A DNA stretch of 64,000 nt, taken from an uncultured Lachnospiraceae bacterium (lineage in GTDB: Bacteria > Bacillota > Clostridia > Lachnospirales > Lachnospiraceae). The translations under genes and the position numbers were made by a program. The stretch is from positions 62,001 to 126,000 of the forward strand of contig CAJUNB010000040.1 of the NCBI GenBank assembly GCA_910587635.1. The letters run 5' to 3'. Below, piece after piece: positions 41,270 through 50,468 of the stretch; the stretch's first letter is position 1; the number at the start of each line of letters is the position of its first letter. The notes under the pieces are model-generated. The model had not been told where the DNA came from and ran no database searches. It was given only the letters and a program-made list of their open reading frames with translations.

Positions 41270-43242
41270 GCCAGAATGATACGGAGCAATTACAGTCAGA
41301 GATGAAATCCCTTGTATCCAGGCTAAATGAGGCGTCCAGAGCCTATTATGCCCAGGATCGTGAGATTATGAGCAATCTGGAATATGACAGACTCTATGAA
41401 CGGCTGGAAGAGTTGGAAAATAGAACAGGAGTTATTCTTGCGGGCTCTCCGACAGCGCATGTCGGGTATGAAGCGGTGGAAGAGCTGCCAAAGGAGAGGC
41501 ACGAGCGTCAAATGCTCTCGCTTGGAAAGACAAAGAGCAGAGAGGAGCTGAGAGACTTTCTGAAGGGCCATCGGGCGATGCTCAGTTGGAAGCTGGACGG
41601 ACTCACCATAGTCCTGCACTATGGTGGAGGAGAGCTGAAAAAGGCAGTTACCCGGGGGAATGGTGAAATCGGAGAGATCGTAACGAACAATGCAAAAGTG
41701 TTTCAGAATATTCCTCTGAAAATTTCCTATCAAGGGGAACTGACACTGCGGGGAGAAGCCGTTATCAGTTATTCAGATTTTGAAAAGCTGAACAGGGAGA
41801 TGGAAGATTCGGCCGTCAAATATAAAAATCCCAGGAACTTATGCAGTGGCTCTGTCAGACAGCTGAATAATGAGGTGACAGCGGGGAGAAAAGTGAATTT
41901 TTATGCCTTTTCTCTAGTGAGTACAGAAGGAATCGAATTTGAAAATTCCAGAGAAAAACAGCTTTTGTTTTTGAAGGAACAGGGGTTTGCGATCGTAGAC
42001 TACCGAATGGTAACGGAAGATACTATATTATCTGCAGTGGAGGACTTTGAAAGAGAAATACAGACCTATGATATTCCTTCGGACGGTCTGGTTCTGAGTC
42101 TGGATGATCTGGAATACAGCCGGTCACTTGGGACGACAGCCAAGTTTCCCAGGGATTCCATCGCCTTTAAATGGGCCGATGAGCAGGCGGAGACTACTTT
42201 GCAGGAAGTGGAATGGAGTGCCAGTCGTACAGGCCTGATCAATCCGGTGGCTATTTTTGATCCGGTGGAACTGGAGGGAACGACAGTCAGCAGAGCTTCT
42301 GTACACAATGTGAGTATCGTCAAATCTCTTGCCCTCGGAATCGGCGACAGAATTACTGTATATAAGGCCAATATGATTATTCCCCAGATCGGAGAAAATC
42401 TGACGAGAAGCGGCAGCATCTCACCGCCGGCATGTTGTCCTGTATGCGGGGGGCCGACAAAAATACAGAAAAACAATGAAGTGGAATCGCTCTATTGTAT
42501 CAATCCTGACTGTGATGCCAAGCGGGTCAAATCCTTCACGCTATTTGTCAGCAGAGATGCCATGAATATTGACGGACTCTCGGAAGCCAGTCTGGAAAAA
42601 TTTATAAGCAGAGGATTTCTTCATCACTACAGCGACATTTTTCACCTGGATCGTTTCCATGAGGAGATTATTGAAATGGACGGGTTTGGGGAGAAATCTT
42701 TTCAGAACCTGATGGACAGTCTGGAGAAGGGAAGACATACGACACTGCCCAGGCTCATCTATGGACTGGGGATTGCCAATATCGGCCTAGCCAATGCAAA
42801 GATGATATGCAGGGAGTTTGACTATGATCTGGAAAAGATGATGGCGGCCAGCCCGGAGCAGCTTGCCGATATCGACGGTATCGGGGAAGTGATTGCTGCT
42901 GCTTTCTGTTCTCATTTCCGGGAGGAAAGGAACCAAAAAGAATTAGAACTGTTGCTCCCGGAGCTGCTGATCGAGAAGGAACAGGTACAGGAAGAAGCGC
43001 TGACCCTGACCGGAAAGACATTTGTCATAACGGGAAGCCTGCATCTGTACGACAATCGGAATGCATTAAAAGAAGAGATCGAGAGAAGAGGCGGAAAAGT
43101 GACAGGGTCTGTCACATCCAAAACGGATGTCCTGATTAACAATGACACATCTTCCGGCTCCTCCAAAAATAAAAAGGCAAAGGAGCTGGGTATCCCCATT
43201 CTCTCAGAAGACGCCTTTCAGGAACAGTATATGAAAAAATGA
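41266..43242 (+). CDS. ligA: NAD-dependent DNA ligase
   Basis: 658 residues. Adenylation motif I is SWKLDGLT, with Lys109 as the site of AMP attachment; GELTLRGEAVISYSDF is motif III. The zinc finger uses CPVC and CINPDC, followed by helix-hairpin-helix repeats (IYGLGIANIG, DIDGIGEVI) and a C-terminal BRCT domain (LTGKTFVITGSL). The usual TRGDG-x2-GEDVT block reads TRGNGEIGEIVT, a variation I believe is common in this bacterial group. It is essential for Okazaki fragment joining and repair. Confidence 0.92.
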   Translation: MSQNDTEQLQSEMKSLVSRLNEASRAYYAQDREIMSNLEYDRLYERLEELENRTGVILAGSPTAHVGYEAVEELPKERHERQMLSLGKTKSREELRDFLKGHRAMLSWKLDGLTIVLHYGGGELKKAVTRGNGEIGEIVTNNAKVFQNIPLKISYQGELTLRGEAVISYSDFEKLNREMEDSAVKYKNPRNLCSGSVRQLNNEVTAGRKVNFYAFSLVSTEGIEFENSREKQLLFLKEQGFAIVDYRMVTEDTILSAVEDFEREIQTYDIPSDGLVLSLDDLEYSRSLGTTAKFPRDSIAFKWADEQAETTLQEVEWSASRTGLINPVAIFDPVELEGTTVSRASVHNVSIVKSLALGIGDRITVYKANMIIPQIGENLTRSGSISPPACCPVCGGPTKIQKNNEVESLYCINPDCDAKRVKSFTLFVSRDAMNIDGLSEASLEKFISRGFLHHYSDIFHLDRFHEEIIEMDGFGEKSFQNLMDSLEKGRHTTLPRLIYGLGIANIGLANAKMICREFDYDLEKMMAASPEQLADIDGIGEVIAAAFCSHFREERNQKELELLLPELLIEKEQVQEEALTLTGKTFVITGSLHLYDNRNALKEEIERRGGKVTGSVTSKTDVLINNDTSSGSSKNKKAKELGIPILSEDAFQEQYMKK

Positions 43243-43255
43243 GGAGTATAATATT

Positions 43256-44164
43256 ATGCCTATTAAAGTACAGAACGATCTCCCTGCCAAGGAGATACTA
43301 GAAAACGAAAATATATTTGTCATGGATGAATACAGATCGATGCACCAGGATATCCGGCCGTTGCAGATCTGTATCCTGAATCTGATGCCGGTGAAACAGG
43401 ATACGGAGCTCCAGCTGCTGCGAGCCCTTTCCAATACTCCTTTGCAGATCAATATTACCTTTATGAAGATGAACAGTCATGTTTCTCTGAATACGTCAGT
43501 TACTCATCTGAATAAATTTTATCATACCTTCGATGAGCTGAAGCATCAGAAATTTGACGGTATGATTATCACCGGGGCGCCTGTGGAGCAGATCGCCTTT
43601 GAGGAGGTGGATTATTGGGAAGAACTGTGTGGGATTATGGACTGGACGAAAATCCATGTCACTTCCACATTTCATATATGCTGGGGGGCGCAGGCGGGAT
43701 TGTACTATCATTTCCATATCCGCAAGCACCTTATGAAAGAAAAACTGTCGGGCTTGTTTGCACACCGGGTTATGAACCGGAAAGTGCCTCTTGTCCGGGG
43801 CTTTGACGATATATTTCTGGCGCCTCACAGCCGGTATACTTCGGTTTCCAATGAGGATATCCATAGTTGTGGTGATCTGACCGTCCTGGCGGAATCGGAG
43901 AGGGCGGGCGTGTATCTGTGCATGACGGCTCAGGGGCATCAGATCTTTGTCATGGGTCATCCCGAGTATGACCGGGTGACATTACATAATGAATATATGC
44001 GGGACAGGGAGAAAGGACTGGAAATTGCCATGCCGGAAAACTATTATACGGACAATGACTGTGGAATACGTCCCGGTCTCCAGTGGCGTGCCCATTGCAA
44101 TACGCTCTATTCCAATTGGCTCAATTATTATGTATATCAGGAGACCGCCTATACATGGTGCTGA
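43256..44164 (+). CDS. metA: Homoserine O-acetyltransferase of the MetA family
   Basis: 302 residues, the family length. The catalytic triad is visible at the canonical numbers: Cys142 in FHICWGAQ, His235 and Glu237 in MGHPEYD. Residue 111 is Glu (GAPVEQ). In MetA enzymes Glu111 is associated with acetyl-CoA use, Gly111 with succinyl-CoA use. The enzyme should thus make O-acetylhomoserine, the first committed step to methionine by direct sulfhydrylation. It is placed 13 bp after ligA; no other methionine gene is nearby. Confidence 0.93.
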   Translation: MPIKVQNDLPAKEILENENIFVMDEYRSMHQDIRPLQICILNLMPVKQDTELQLLRALSNTPLQINITFMKMNSHVSLNTSVTHLNKFYHTFDELKHQKFDGMIITGAPVEQIAFEEVDYWEELCGIMDWTKIHVTSTFHICWGAQAGLYYHFHIRKHLMKEKLSGLFAHRVMNRKVPLVRGFDDIFLAPHSRYTSVSNEDIHSCGDLTVLAESERAGVYLCMTAQGHQIFVMGHPEYDRVTLHNEYMRDREKGLEIAMPENYYTDNDCGIRPGLQWRAHCNTLYSNWLNYYVYQETAYTWC

Positions 44165-44273
44165 ATGCCAGAAAAATCTAAGGACAACTATCGGTCAGGT
44201 GTATAGACTGTTGAATTATCAGAGCTTTCTCTCTTTTTGGTTTGGAAAAAATAAAGAAAAATAAAAAATACTC

Positions 44274-44302
44274 TTGATTTTCTTTCTCAAACAGGGTACA
44301 AT
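44274..44302 (+). promoter_or_regulatory. Promoter of the tRNA-Pro gene
   Basis: TTGATT (44274-44279), 17 base spacer, TACAAT (44297-44302), 25 bp upstream of the tRNA 5' end. Confidence 0.75.
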
Positions 44303-44327
44303 ATCAACGTTGCGAAACATGATGTAG

Positions 44328-44402
44328 CGGGGTGTGGCTCAGTTTGGTTAGAGCGCCGTCTTAGGGAGGCGGAGGCCGCTGGTTCGAATCCAGTCACTCC
44401 GA
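44328..44402 (+). tRNA. tRNA-Pro, anticodon AGG
   Basis: A complete cloverleaf folds by eye. The acceptor is CGGGGTG/CACTCCG, the D stem GCTC/GAGC, the anticodon stem CCGTC/GGCGG around loop TTAGGGA, and the T arm GCTGG-TTCGAAT-CCAGT. The discriminator is A; CCA is not encoded. C1-G72 and A73 are proline identity features in bacteria. The anticodon AGG has A34, which would need conversion to inosine or reads CCU directly; bacteria normally use GGG or TGG for proline. A promoter and a terminator bracket it as a single-gene unit. Confidence 0.92.
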
Positions 44403-44408
44403 TAAAAA

Positions 44409-44437
44409 ACTGTCGTATTTCTACGGCAGTTTTTTTG
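44409..44437 (+). terminator. Rho-independent terminator of the tRNA gene
   Basis: ACTGTCGTA-TTTC-TACGGCAGT forms a 9 bp stem followed by at least seven T residues. Confidence 0.88.
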
Positions 44438-44467
44438 TTCTCGTATAGGAAGTTTTTCCGTAATTAC

Positions 44468-45076
44468 CTAGCGGTTTTCGTCCGGCTGCTGCCCATTGTG
44501 GGCTTCCCAGCAGCAATCGGTGAGCTGCATGTGAGAAAAAACGGCTTTGAAAGAAGAGTCTTCCGGGGAGCAGGCGTAGATGCCGAACTGTATTTTCCCA
44601 TTCCCGTTGTGCATATGGCAGATACGCATTTGCCGGAAGGTGATACCATCCGGGGAACATTCAATACAATAGTCATCTTCTCTGCGGCTGAAACGATACC
44701 ACATGGATTTTATCGAGGCATCGATTGTCATCGTCGCCCAGTCTGAATATCCATGATTGGTGACAACACTTCCCAGATTCTGATATTCTTCATTCTCATA
44801 TTCGACACATCCTTTCAGCCAGTTTTCGCTGTCCAGGTACATGACGATGCCACACTGATCAAACCGGTGGTGGCTTTCATCAAATTCTGTTTTTACTACA
44901 AAACTGAAATATTTTTCTTCTGTTTCCATCTGTAAAACAGGAGCATTGTCGTTTCGAAAATGATAATAAGTTCTTTGCCACAGATCCGTGTGGGGATTTG
45001 TGACGATCTCAATACGATCCTGGCTTATTTCGTAGTGTTTCGGCTGTCTTGTCCATTTGCATGTTGTGAAATCCAT
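44468..45076 (-). CDS. DUF1349-family concanavalin-like protein
   Basis: The ATG at 45076 with GGAGG gives 202 residues. The sequence DLWQRTYYHFRNDNAP, FDQCGIVMYLDSENWLKGCVEYE and WYRFSRREDDYCIECSPDG corresponds to the DUF1349 beta-sandwich family related to concanavalin-like lectins, some called regulation of enolase 1 protein. It is cytoplasmic by lack of a signal peptide. The biochemical role is unknown. It is transcribed opposite to its neighbours, as a single gene. Confidence 0.75.
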   Translation of the reverse strand: MDFTTCKWTRQPKHYEISQDRIEIVTNPHTDLWQRTYYHFRNDNAPVLQMETEEKYFSFVVKTEFDESHHRFDQCGIVMYLDSENWLKGCVEYENEEYQNLGSVVTNHGYSDWATMTIDASIKSMWYRFSRREDDYCIECSPDGITFRQMRICHMHNGNGKIQFGIYACSPEDSSFKAVFSHMQLTDCCWEAHNGQQPDENR

Positions 45077-45181
45077 ATTCTTTTCCTCCATAACTGGTAA
45101 ATTGGATAAATAAAGGTGCCCCATTTGCAGATTATACCATAGCGGTATATACCGGGACAAGGCAGATATGCATTTGTATTC

Positions 45182-45210
45182 TTGACTGGAACACGCTCTT
45201 GCACTATAAT
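45182..45210 (+). promoter_or_regulatory. Promoter of the yicC-remA-gmk-rpoZ operon
   Basis: TTGACT (45182-45187), 17 base spacer, perfect TATAAT (45205-45210). A leader of roughly 90 bases precedes yicC; I recognise no riboswitch in it. Confidence 0.75.
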
Positions 45211-45304
45211 GAAAAAATAGCTACAATATGTCATCGGAGGGCATGTAATGTTCGGATAGGAGCTCGTTGCAGGTTTTCCGGTCCCCAATTAAGGTAAGTA
45301 CGAA

Positions 45305-46183
45305 ATGATAAAAAGTATGACAGGTTTCGGAAGATATGAAATCTCCGAAGGAGAGCGAAAGTTTACGGTTGAGATGAAGGCAGTCAACCACCGGTATCTG
45401 GATGTCAGCATTAAGATCCCCAAAAAGCTCAGTTTTTTTGAGTCAGCAGTAAGAAATATGCTCAAAAAATATATTGAGCGGGGGAAAGTGGATGTTTTTG
45501 TTACTTATGAGGAATATACGCAGAACAACGTTTGCATTAAGTACAACAAAGATATTGCAGAAGAGTATATGAAGTATTTGGACCAGATGGCCGGAGATTT
45601 TTCCCTGGAAAATGATATTCGGGTTTCCACTCTGTCCAGGTATCCGGAAGTGTTCACGATGGAAGAACAGACGATGGATGAGGAAGAGCTCTGGAGAGAG
45701 CTGGAGCAGGCCGTACAGGGAGCGGCAGAGAACTTCGTGGAGGCAAGGGAGGCAGAAGGCGAGAATCTGAAGGAAGATCTGATTGGCAAACTGGATGCCA
45801 TGGCGGTCCATGTGGATTTTATTACTGATCGTTCCCCACATATTATTAAGGAATATAAAGAGAAATTGCGGGAAAAGATACAGGAGCTTCTGGAGGATAC
45901 GCGGGTAGACGAATCCCGGCTTCTGACAGAGGTGACGATATTTGCGGACAGAGTGTGTGTGGATGAAGAGCTGGTAAGGCTGAGGAGCCATATAGCCCAG
46001 ACGAAGGAGGCACTTTTAGCCGGAGGCAGTGTAGGACGTAAGCTGGATTTCATAGCCCAGGAAATGAATCGTGAAGCGAACACGATACTTTCCAAGACTA
46101 CAGATATTGAAGTCTCAGGACATGCGATTGAACTGAAGACGGAGATTGAAAAGGTACGAGAACAGATACAGAATATTGAATAA
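45305..46183 (+). CDS. yicC: YicC/YloC-family endoribonuclease
   Basis: 292 residues starting MIKSMTGFGRYE, the family signature, with VNHRYLDVSIKIP shortly after. The C-terminal part (VGRKLDFIAQEMNREANTI, LKTEIEKVREQIQNIE) is the DUF1555-like end of YicC proteins. Members are endoribonucleases linked to mRNA and small RNA turnover. It is the first gene of a conserved Firmicutes group with remA, gmk and rpoZ. Confidence 0.92.
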   Translation: MIKSMTGFGRYEISEGERKFTVEMKAVNHRYLDVSIKIPKKLSFFESAVRNMLKKYIERGKVDVFVTYEEYTQNNVCIKYNKDIAEEYMKYLDQMAGDFSLENDIRVSTLSRYPEVFTMEEQTMDEEELWRELEQAVQGAAENFVEAREAEGENLKEDLIGKLDAMAVHVDFITDRSPHIIKEYKEKLREKIQELLEDTRVDESRLLTEVTIFADRVCVDEELVRLRSHIAQTKEALLAGGSVGRKLDFIAQEMNREANTILSKTTDIEVSGHAIELKTEIEKVREQIQNIE

Positions 46184-46195
46184 GACGGTGAGAGA

Positions 46196-46456
46196 TTGAA
46201 TCAGTTAATTCATATCGGATTTGGCAATATTATTAATACAAATAAGATGATAGCGATTGTAACGCCGGACTCTGCTCCGGTGAAGCGGCTTGTGCAGAAA
46301 GCAAAAGAAACAGGAATGGCGATTGATGCCACCCAGGGCAGGAAGACAAAGGCGGTTCTTGTGATGGAGAATGGACAGGTGGTGTTGTCGGCCCTTTTGC
46401 CGGAGACAATTGCGGGCAGAGCACAGGCGGAAAAGGTAGAAGACGATGAGGCGTGA
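46196..46456 (+). CDS. remA: RemA-like regulatory protein (DUF370)
   Basis: 86 residues from a TTG start behind GGTGAG. LIHIGFGNIINTNKMIAIVTPDSAP and IDATQGRKTKAVLVMENGQVV match RemA, a DNA-binding regulator of biofilm matrix genes in Bacillus. Its place between yicC and gmk is conserved. The gene overlaps gmk by 11 bp. Confidence 0.9.
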   Translation: MNQLIHIGFGNIINTNKMIAIVTPDSAPVKRLVQKAKETGMAIDATQGRKTKAVLVMENGQVVLSALLPETIAGRAQAEKVEDDEA

Positions 46457-47081
46457 GGGAATACTCATAGTAGTGTCCGGGTTTTCCGGGACGGGTAAAG
46501 GGACACTGATGAAGCGGCTTGTGAAGACTTACGATTCGTATGCGCTTTCCGTTTCTATGACTACGAGAAAAGCCAGACCCGGAGAGAGGGACGGCAGAGA
46601 ATACTTTTTTGTGTCCCATGAGGAGTTTGAAAAGGAACTTGCAAGAGGCGGGCTGATAGAATATGCCAGGTACTGTGATCACTATTATGGTACCCCCAGA
46701 GATTATGTGGAAAGGCAGCTGGCCTGCGGCAAGGACATAATACTGGAGATAGAAATACAGGGTGCTCTTAAAATAAAAGAGCAATATCCTACGGCGCTGC
46801 TTTTGTTTGTGATGCCGCCTGATATAAAGGAGCTCAGGCGGAGGCTGTCGGGCAGGGGAACAGAGACAGAAGAAGTGATAAAGGCGAGGCTTTCCCGGGC
46901 GAAAGAAGAGGCCGAAGGGATAGAGAATTATGACTATCTTGTCATTAACGATGATCTGGATCTGTGTGTGGAGCAGATGCACATGCTCATCCGGGGAGCG
47001 CACTGTGCGCCGAAGCGTAATCAGAACTTTATTCAAAATATCAGAGCTCAGCTTGATGCGCTGGCGAAAGGAGAAGATTAA
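46446..47081 (+). CDS. gmk: Guanylate kinase
   Basis: 211 residues. P-loop GFSGTGKGT, then SVSMTTRKARPGERDGREYFF (GMP-binding) and RLSGRGTETEEVIKARL (lid) are diagnostic. It phosphorylates GMP to GDP with ATP. It overlaps remA upstream and joins rpoZ by a TAATG overlap, indicating tight co-translation. Confidence 0.95.
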   Translation: MRREGILIVVSGFSGTGKGTLMKRLVKTYDSYALSVSMTTRKARPGERDGREYFFVSHEEFEKELARGGLIEYARYCDHYYGTPRDYVERQLACGKDIILEIEIQGALKIKEQYPTALLLFVMPPDIKELRRRLSGRGTETEEVIKARLSRAKEEAEGIENYDYLVINDDLDLCVEQMHMLIRGAHCAPKRNQNFIQNIRAQLDALAKGED

Positions 47082-47314
47082 TGTTACATCCATCTTATGC
47101 GGATTTAATGAAAGTAGTAAACAGTGAAGTGGAGGAAGGAGAAGCACCGGTAGTCAACAGCAGGTATTCTATTGTGATGGCTGCTTCCAAACGGGCTCGC
47201 CAGATCATTGCCGGTGAGGATGCCTATGTGGAAGAGGATGGTAAAAAACCTCTTTCTGTTGCTGTAGATGAATTAAACAATTCCATGGTAAAAATATTAA
47301 ATGAAGAAGCATGA
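47081..47314 (+). CDS. rpoZ: RNA polymerase omega subunit
   Basis: 77 residues with AAAGGAG before the ATG. SRYSIVMAASKRARQII is the conserved omega motif and KPLSVAVDELNNSMVKI the C-terminal helix. It helps assemble and stabilise RNA polymerase. The stop overlaps the rimO start by 14 bp. Confidence 0.93.
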   Translation: MLHPSYADLMKVVNSEVEEGEAPVVNSRYSIVMAASKRARQIIAGEDAYVEEDGKKPLSVAVDELNNSMVKILNEEA

Positions 47315-48671
47315 TACCGAGAGCAGGAAAATTTTTTTTGTTTCTCTCGGATGTGATAAAAATCTGGTAGATTCGGAAATTATGCTGGGGCTGCTTGCAA
47401 AAAGGGGATACCTGTTTACAGACGATGAGACAGAAGCAGAGATTGCCGTTGTCAATACGTGCTGTTTCGTCAATGATGCGAAGGAGGAGAGTATTCAGAG
47501 TCTGCTGGAGATGGCAGAGCTGAAAAAGACAGGCAGGCTGGTACTGCTTGTGGCAGCGGGGTGTCTTGCTCAGCGTTATCAGGAAGAGATCCGGGAAGAG
47601 ATACCGGAAGTGGATATGATACTGGGAACGACAGCAATCGATAAAATCGCGGATGCTGTCGACAGTGCACTGTCAGGAAAATCGCAGAACTATTTTTCGG
47701 ATATCAACGTACCGTTATCGGGGAACAGAAGCAAACGTATGATAACGACGGGAGGTCATTACGCCTATCTGAAGATAGCGGAAGGATGCGACAAACATTG
47801 CACATACTGTATTATTCCGAAAATCCGGGGAAATTACCGGAGTATCCCTGTGGAATCTCTTATACAGGAGGCAAGAGGTCTTGCGGAAGATGGCGTAAAG
47901 GAACTGATTCTTGTGGCCCAGGAGACGACACTGTATGGCGTCGACCTGTATGGGAAAAAGAGTCTGCCTTATCTTTTGCGGGAGCTGTGCAGAATAGATG
48001 GACTGAAATGGATTCGTATTCTCTATTGTTATCCCGAAGAGATTACGGATGAACTGATAGATGTCATAAAGTCAGAAGAGAAAATATGTCATTATCTGGA
48101 TATACCTATCCAGCATGCCAGTGATCCGGTGCTGAAGCGGATGGGAAGGAGGACTTCCCAGGAGCAGCTGCGTGCGGTGATCGGAAAGCTGCGTCATCGG
48201 GTACCGGATATCTGCCTTCGGACAACGCTCATTACAGGCTTTCCGGGAGAGTCCGGGGAAGATTACGAGGAGCTGTATCGTTTTGTCAATGAAATGGAAT
48301 TTGACCGGCTCGGTATTTTTACCTACTCTGCAGAGGAAGGGACACCTGCGGCAGACATGGAAGATCAGATAAGCGAAGAGATAAAGGAATTGCGCAGAGA
48401 TGAGCTCATGGAGCTTCAGCAGGCAATTGCCTTTGAAAAAGCGGAAGATATGGCAAAGAGCAGGCCCGTGGTGGATGCATTTATAGAAGGCAGGCTGCCG
48501 GAGGAAGGGGTCTATATTGCCAGAACCTATAAAGATGCGCCTGGTGTAGACGGTCTGCTTTTTCTTCATGATGACAGGGAACTGATGAGTGGAGATTTTG
48601 TGAGAGCGAGGATAACGGGTTCTCATGAATATGATTTGACGGGAGTGATATGGGATGAATTTGCCGAATAA
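47301..48671 (+). CDS. rimO: Ribosomal protein S12 methylthiotransferase
   Basis: 456 residues. The UPF0004 domain carries FVSLGCDKNLVDSE, NTCCFVN and AAGCLAQR (three cluster cysteines). The radical SAM domain has GCDKHCTYCIIP, and a TRAM domain closes the protein. SLGCDKNLVDSE separates RimO from MiaB. It adds a methylthio group to an Asp of S12. The ribosome site is weak, and translation is probably coupled to rpoZ; the end overlaps pgsA by 17 bp. Confidence 0.94.
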   Translation: MKKHDTESRKIFFVSLGCDKNLVDSEIMLGLLAKRGYLFTDDETEAEIAVVNTCCFVNDAKEESIQSLLEMAELKKTGRLVLLVAAGCLAQRYQEEIREEIPEVDMILGTTAIDKIADAVDSALSGKSQNYFSDINVPLSGNRSKRMITTGGHYAYLKIAEGCDKHCTYCIIPKIRGNYRSIPVESLIQEARGLAEDGVKELILVAQETTLYGVDLYGKKSLPYLLRELCRIDGLKWIRILYCYPEEITDELIDVIKSEEKICHYLDIPIQHASDPVLKRMGRRTSQEQLRAVIGKLRHRVPDICLRTTLITGFPGESGEDYEELYRFVNEMEFDRLGIFTYSAEEGTPAADMEDQISEEIKELRRDELMELQQAIAFEKAEDMAKSRPVVDAFIEGRLPEEGVYIARTYKDAPGVDGLLFLHDDRELMSGDFVRARITGSHEYDLTGVIWDEFAE

Positions 48672-49191
48672 GCTGACAATGCTGCGAGTCATACTGATAC
48701 CTTTTTTTGTAGTATTTATGTTGGGAAGCCTGCTGGGAGATGCGGATAAATGGATTGCCCTTGGTATCTTTATTGCCGCCAGCCTCACAGATTTACTGGA
48801 CGGTAAGATTGCCCGGAAATATAATCTCGTGACGGATTTCGGCAAGCTGATGGATCCCCTGGCAGATAAGCTGCTTGTGAGCGCAGCGCTTATCTGTCTC
48901 TGTGAAATGGGGAGACTTGCCGCATGGATTGTCATAATCATTATCAGCAGGGAGTTTATTATAAGCGGTCTGCGTCAGATCGCGGCGGATAACGGAATTG
49001 TCATAGCGGCAAGCTACTGGGGGAAATATAAGACGACATTTCAGATGATAATGATCTGTCTTCTGATTGTAAATATTGATGTACTCAGTCTTATATCTGC
49101 CATCGTGACTTGGATTGCCGTAATACTGACAATAGTGTCGTTGATTGATTATATGGTGAAGAACAGACAGGTTTTCATGGAGGACAAATGA
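48655..49191 (+). CDS. pgsA: CDP-diacylglycerol-glycerol-3-phosphate 3-phosphatidyltransferase
   Basis: 178 residues with four or more membrane helices. The CDP-alcohol phosphotransferase motif is intact: DLLDGKIARKYN with FGKLMDPLADK gives the D-G-x2-A-R-x8-G-x3-D-x3-D pattern. It makes phosphatidylglycerol phosphate at the membrane. Between rimO and cinA it keeps the order common in Lachnospiraceae. Confidence 0.93.
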   Translation: MNLPNKLTMLRVILIPFFVVFMLGSLLGDADKWIALGIFIAASLTDLLDGKIARKYNLVTDFGKLMDPLADKLLVSAALICLCEMGRLAAWIVIIIISREFIISGLRQIAADNGIVIAASYWGKYKTTFQMIMICLLIVNIDVLSLISAIVTWIAVILTIVSLIDYMVKNRQVFMEDK

Positions 49192-49192
49192 G

Positions 49193-50455
49193 ATGACCGT
49201 AGAACTGATTTCGGTAGGGACGGAAATTCTATTGGGAAATATCGTAAATACAAATGCCGCATATCTGGCAGAGCAGTGTGCGGTTTTGGGACTTTCCTGT
49301 TTTTATCAAACTGTAGTCGGGGACAACGAGGCGAGACTGGCTCAGGTGCTGGAGACGGCACTGGGGCGGTCTGATATTATTATATTATCGGGAGGACTGG
49401 GGCCTACCAGGGATGATCTGACGAAAGAGACGGCGGCCAGAGTCATGGGCAAAGAATTGCACATGGATGAGCATTCCAGAAAAAGGATAGAAGACTTTTT
49501 TACAAAGAGGGGACTGGAGCTGACGGATAATAACTGGAAGCAGGCCATGGTGCCGGAAGGAGCTGTCGTGATTGACAACGATAACGGTACGGCGCCGGGA
49601 ATTATCATAGAGTCGGAAGAAAAGAGAGTCATTCTTCTGCCGGGACCGCCGGGGGAACTGATTCCTATGTTTGAAAGTGCCATTTACCCGTATCTTTCCA
49701 AAGCGGAGCCGGGTGTTATCTATTCTCAGACTGTAAAGCTGTGCGGTATCGGTGAAAGTAAGGCAGAGACGATGGTGGCAGACTTGATTGCGGAGCAGGG
49801 AAATCCTACCATTGCCCCCTATGCCAAGATCGGAGAGGTACACCTGAGGATTACGGCAAAGGCATCTGCGGAAAAAGAGGCAAAGAAATTGATTAAGCCG
49901 GTAGTAAAGGAATTAAAGAACCGGTTTGGTATGAACGTATATACAACAGAAGAAAATGTGACGCTGGAGCAGGCGGTAGTGGATCTGCTTCTGGCAAATA
50001 AGCTGACGGTGACGACGGCGGAATCCTGTACGGGAGGGCTGCTGGCAGCCAAGCTTACCGGTGTGCCGGGGGTGTCCGAAGTATTTAAATCCGGGCAGGT
50101 CACATATTCCAATAAGGCAAAGCACCGACTGCTCGGTGTAAAAAAGCATTCTCTTGGGAAGCATGGCGCAGTCAGTGAGAATGTAGCCAAAGAAATGGCA
50201 AAAGGGGCGGCTGTCTCCTCCAGGGCGGATGTGGCAGTTGCGATTACAGGCATTGCCGGTCCTGACGGAGGCAGCCCGGAGAAACCGGTGGGACTTGTCT
50301 ATATTGCGTGCAGTGTGTGTGGCAAAGTAAAAGTAAAAGAATACAATTTTACAGGCAATCGTAATAAAATTCGGGAAAGTAGTGTGATTGCGGCGCTCAC
50401 ATTGATGCGCCACTGTATTTTGGAGTATTACAGTGCACTGCTTTCTGCAAAATAA
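49193..50455 (+). CDS. cinA: CinA-family protein (nicotinamide-nucleotide amidohydrolase type)
   Basis: 420 residues, the two-domain form. The N-terminal MoCF-like domain has ELISVGTEILLGNIVNTN, LSGGLGPTRDDLT and LLPGPPGELIPMF. The C-terminal PncC domain has TAESCTGGLLAAKLT and ITGIAGPDGG. It starts one base after the pgsA stop. CinA is co-transcribed with recA in many Gram-positive bacteria; here one gene and a structured gap intervene. Confidence 0.93.
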   Translation: MTVELISVGTEILLGNIVNTNAAYLAEQCAVLGLSCFYQTVVGDNEARLAQVLETALGRSDIIILSGGLGPTRDDLTKETAARVMGKELHMDEHSRKRIEDFFTKRGLELTDNNWKQAMVPEGAVVIDNDNGTAPGIIIESEEKRVILLPGPPGELIPMFESAIYPYLSKAEPGVIYSQTVKLCGIGESKAETMVADLIAEQGNPTIAPYAKIGEVHLRITAKASAEKEAKKLIKPVVKELKNRFGMNVYTTEENVTLEQAVVDLLLANKLTVTTAESCTGGLLAAKLTGVPGVSEVFKSGQVTYSNKAKHRLLGVKKHSLGKHGAVSENVAKEMAKGAAVSSRADVAVAITGIAGPDGGSPEKPVGLVYIACSVCGKVKVKEYNFTGNRNKIRESSVIAALTLMRHCILEYYSALLSAK

Positions 50456-50468
50456 TGAGGAAATCAAT

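Noticed and set aside
41266..43242. Divergent TRGNGEIGEIVT block as a sign of an inactive ligase
   Set aside because: All catalytic motifs, the zinc finger, helix-hairpin-helix and BRCT parts are intact; the change appears to be a lineage variant.
44328..44402. tRNA-Pro gene as an integration site
   Set aside because: No integrase, direct repeat of its 3' end or phage gene lies next to it.
45211..45304. yicC leader as a riboswitch
   Set aside because: I could not fold it into a recognised riboswitch pattern, and there is no terminator-like hairpin.
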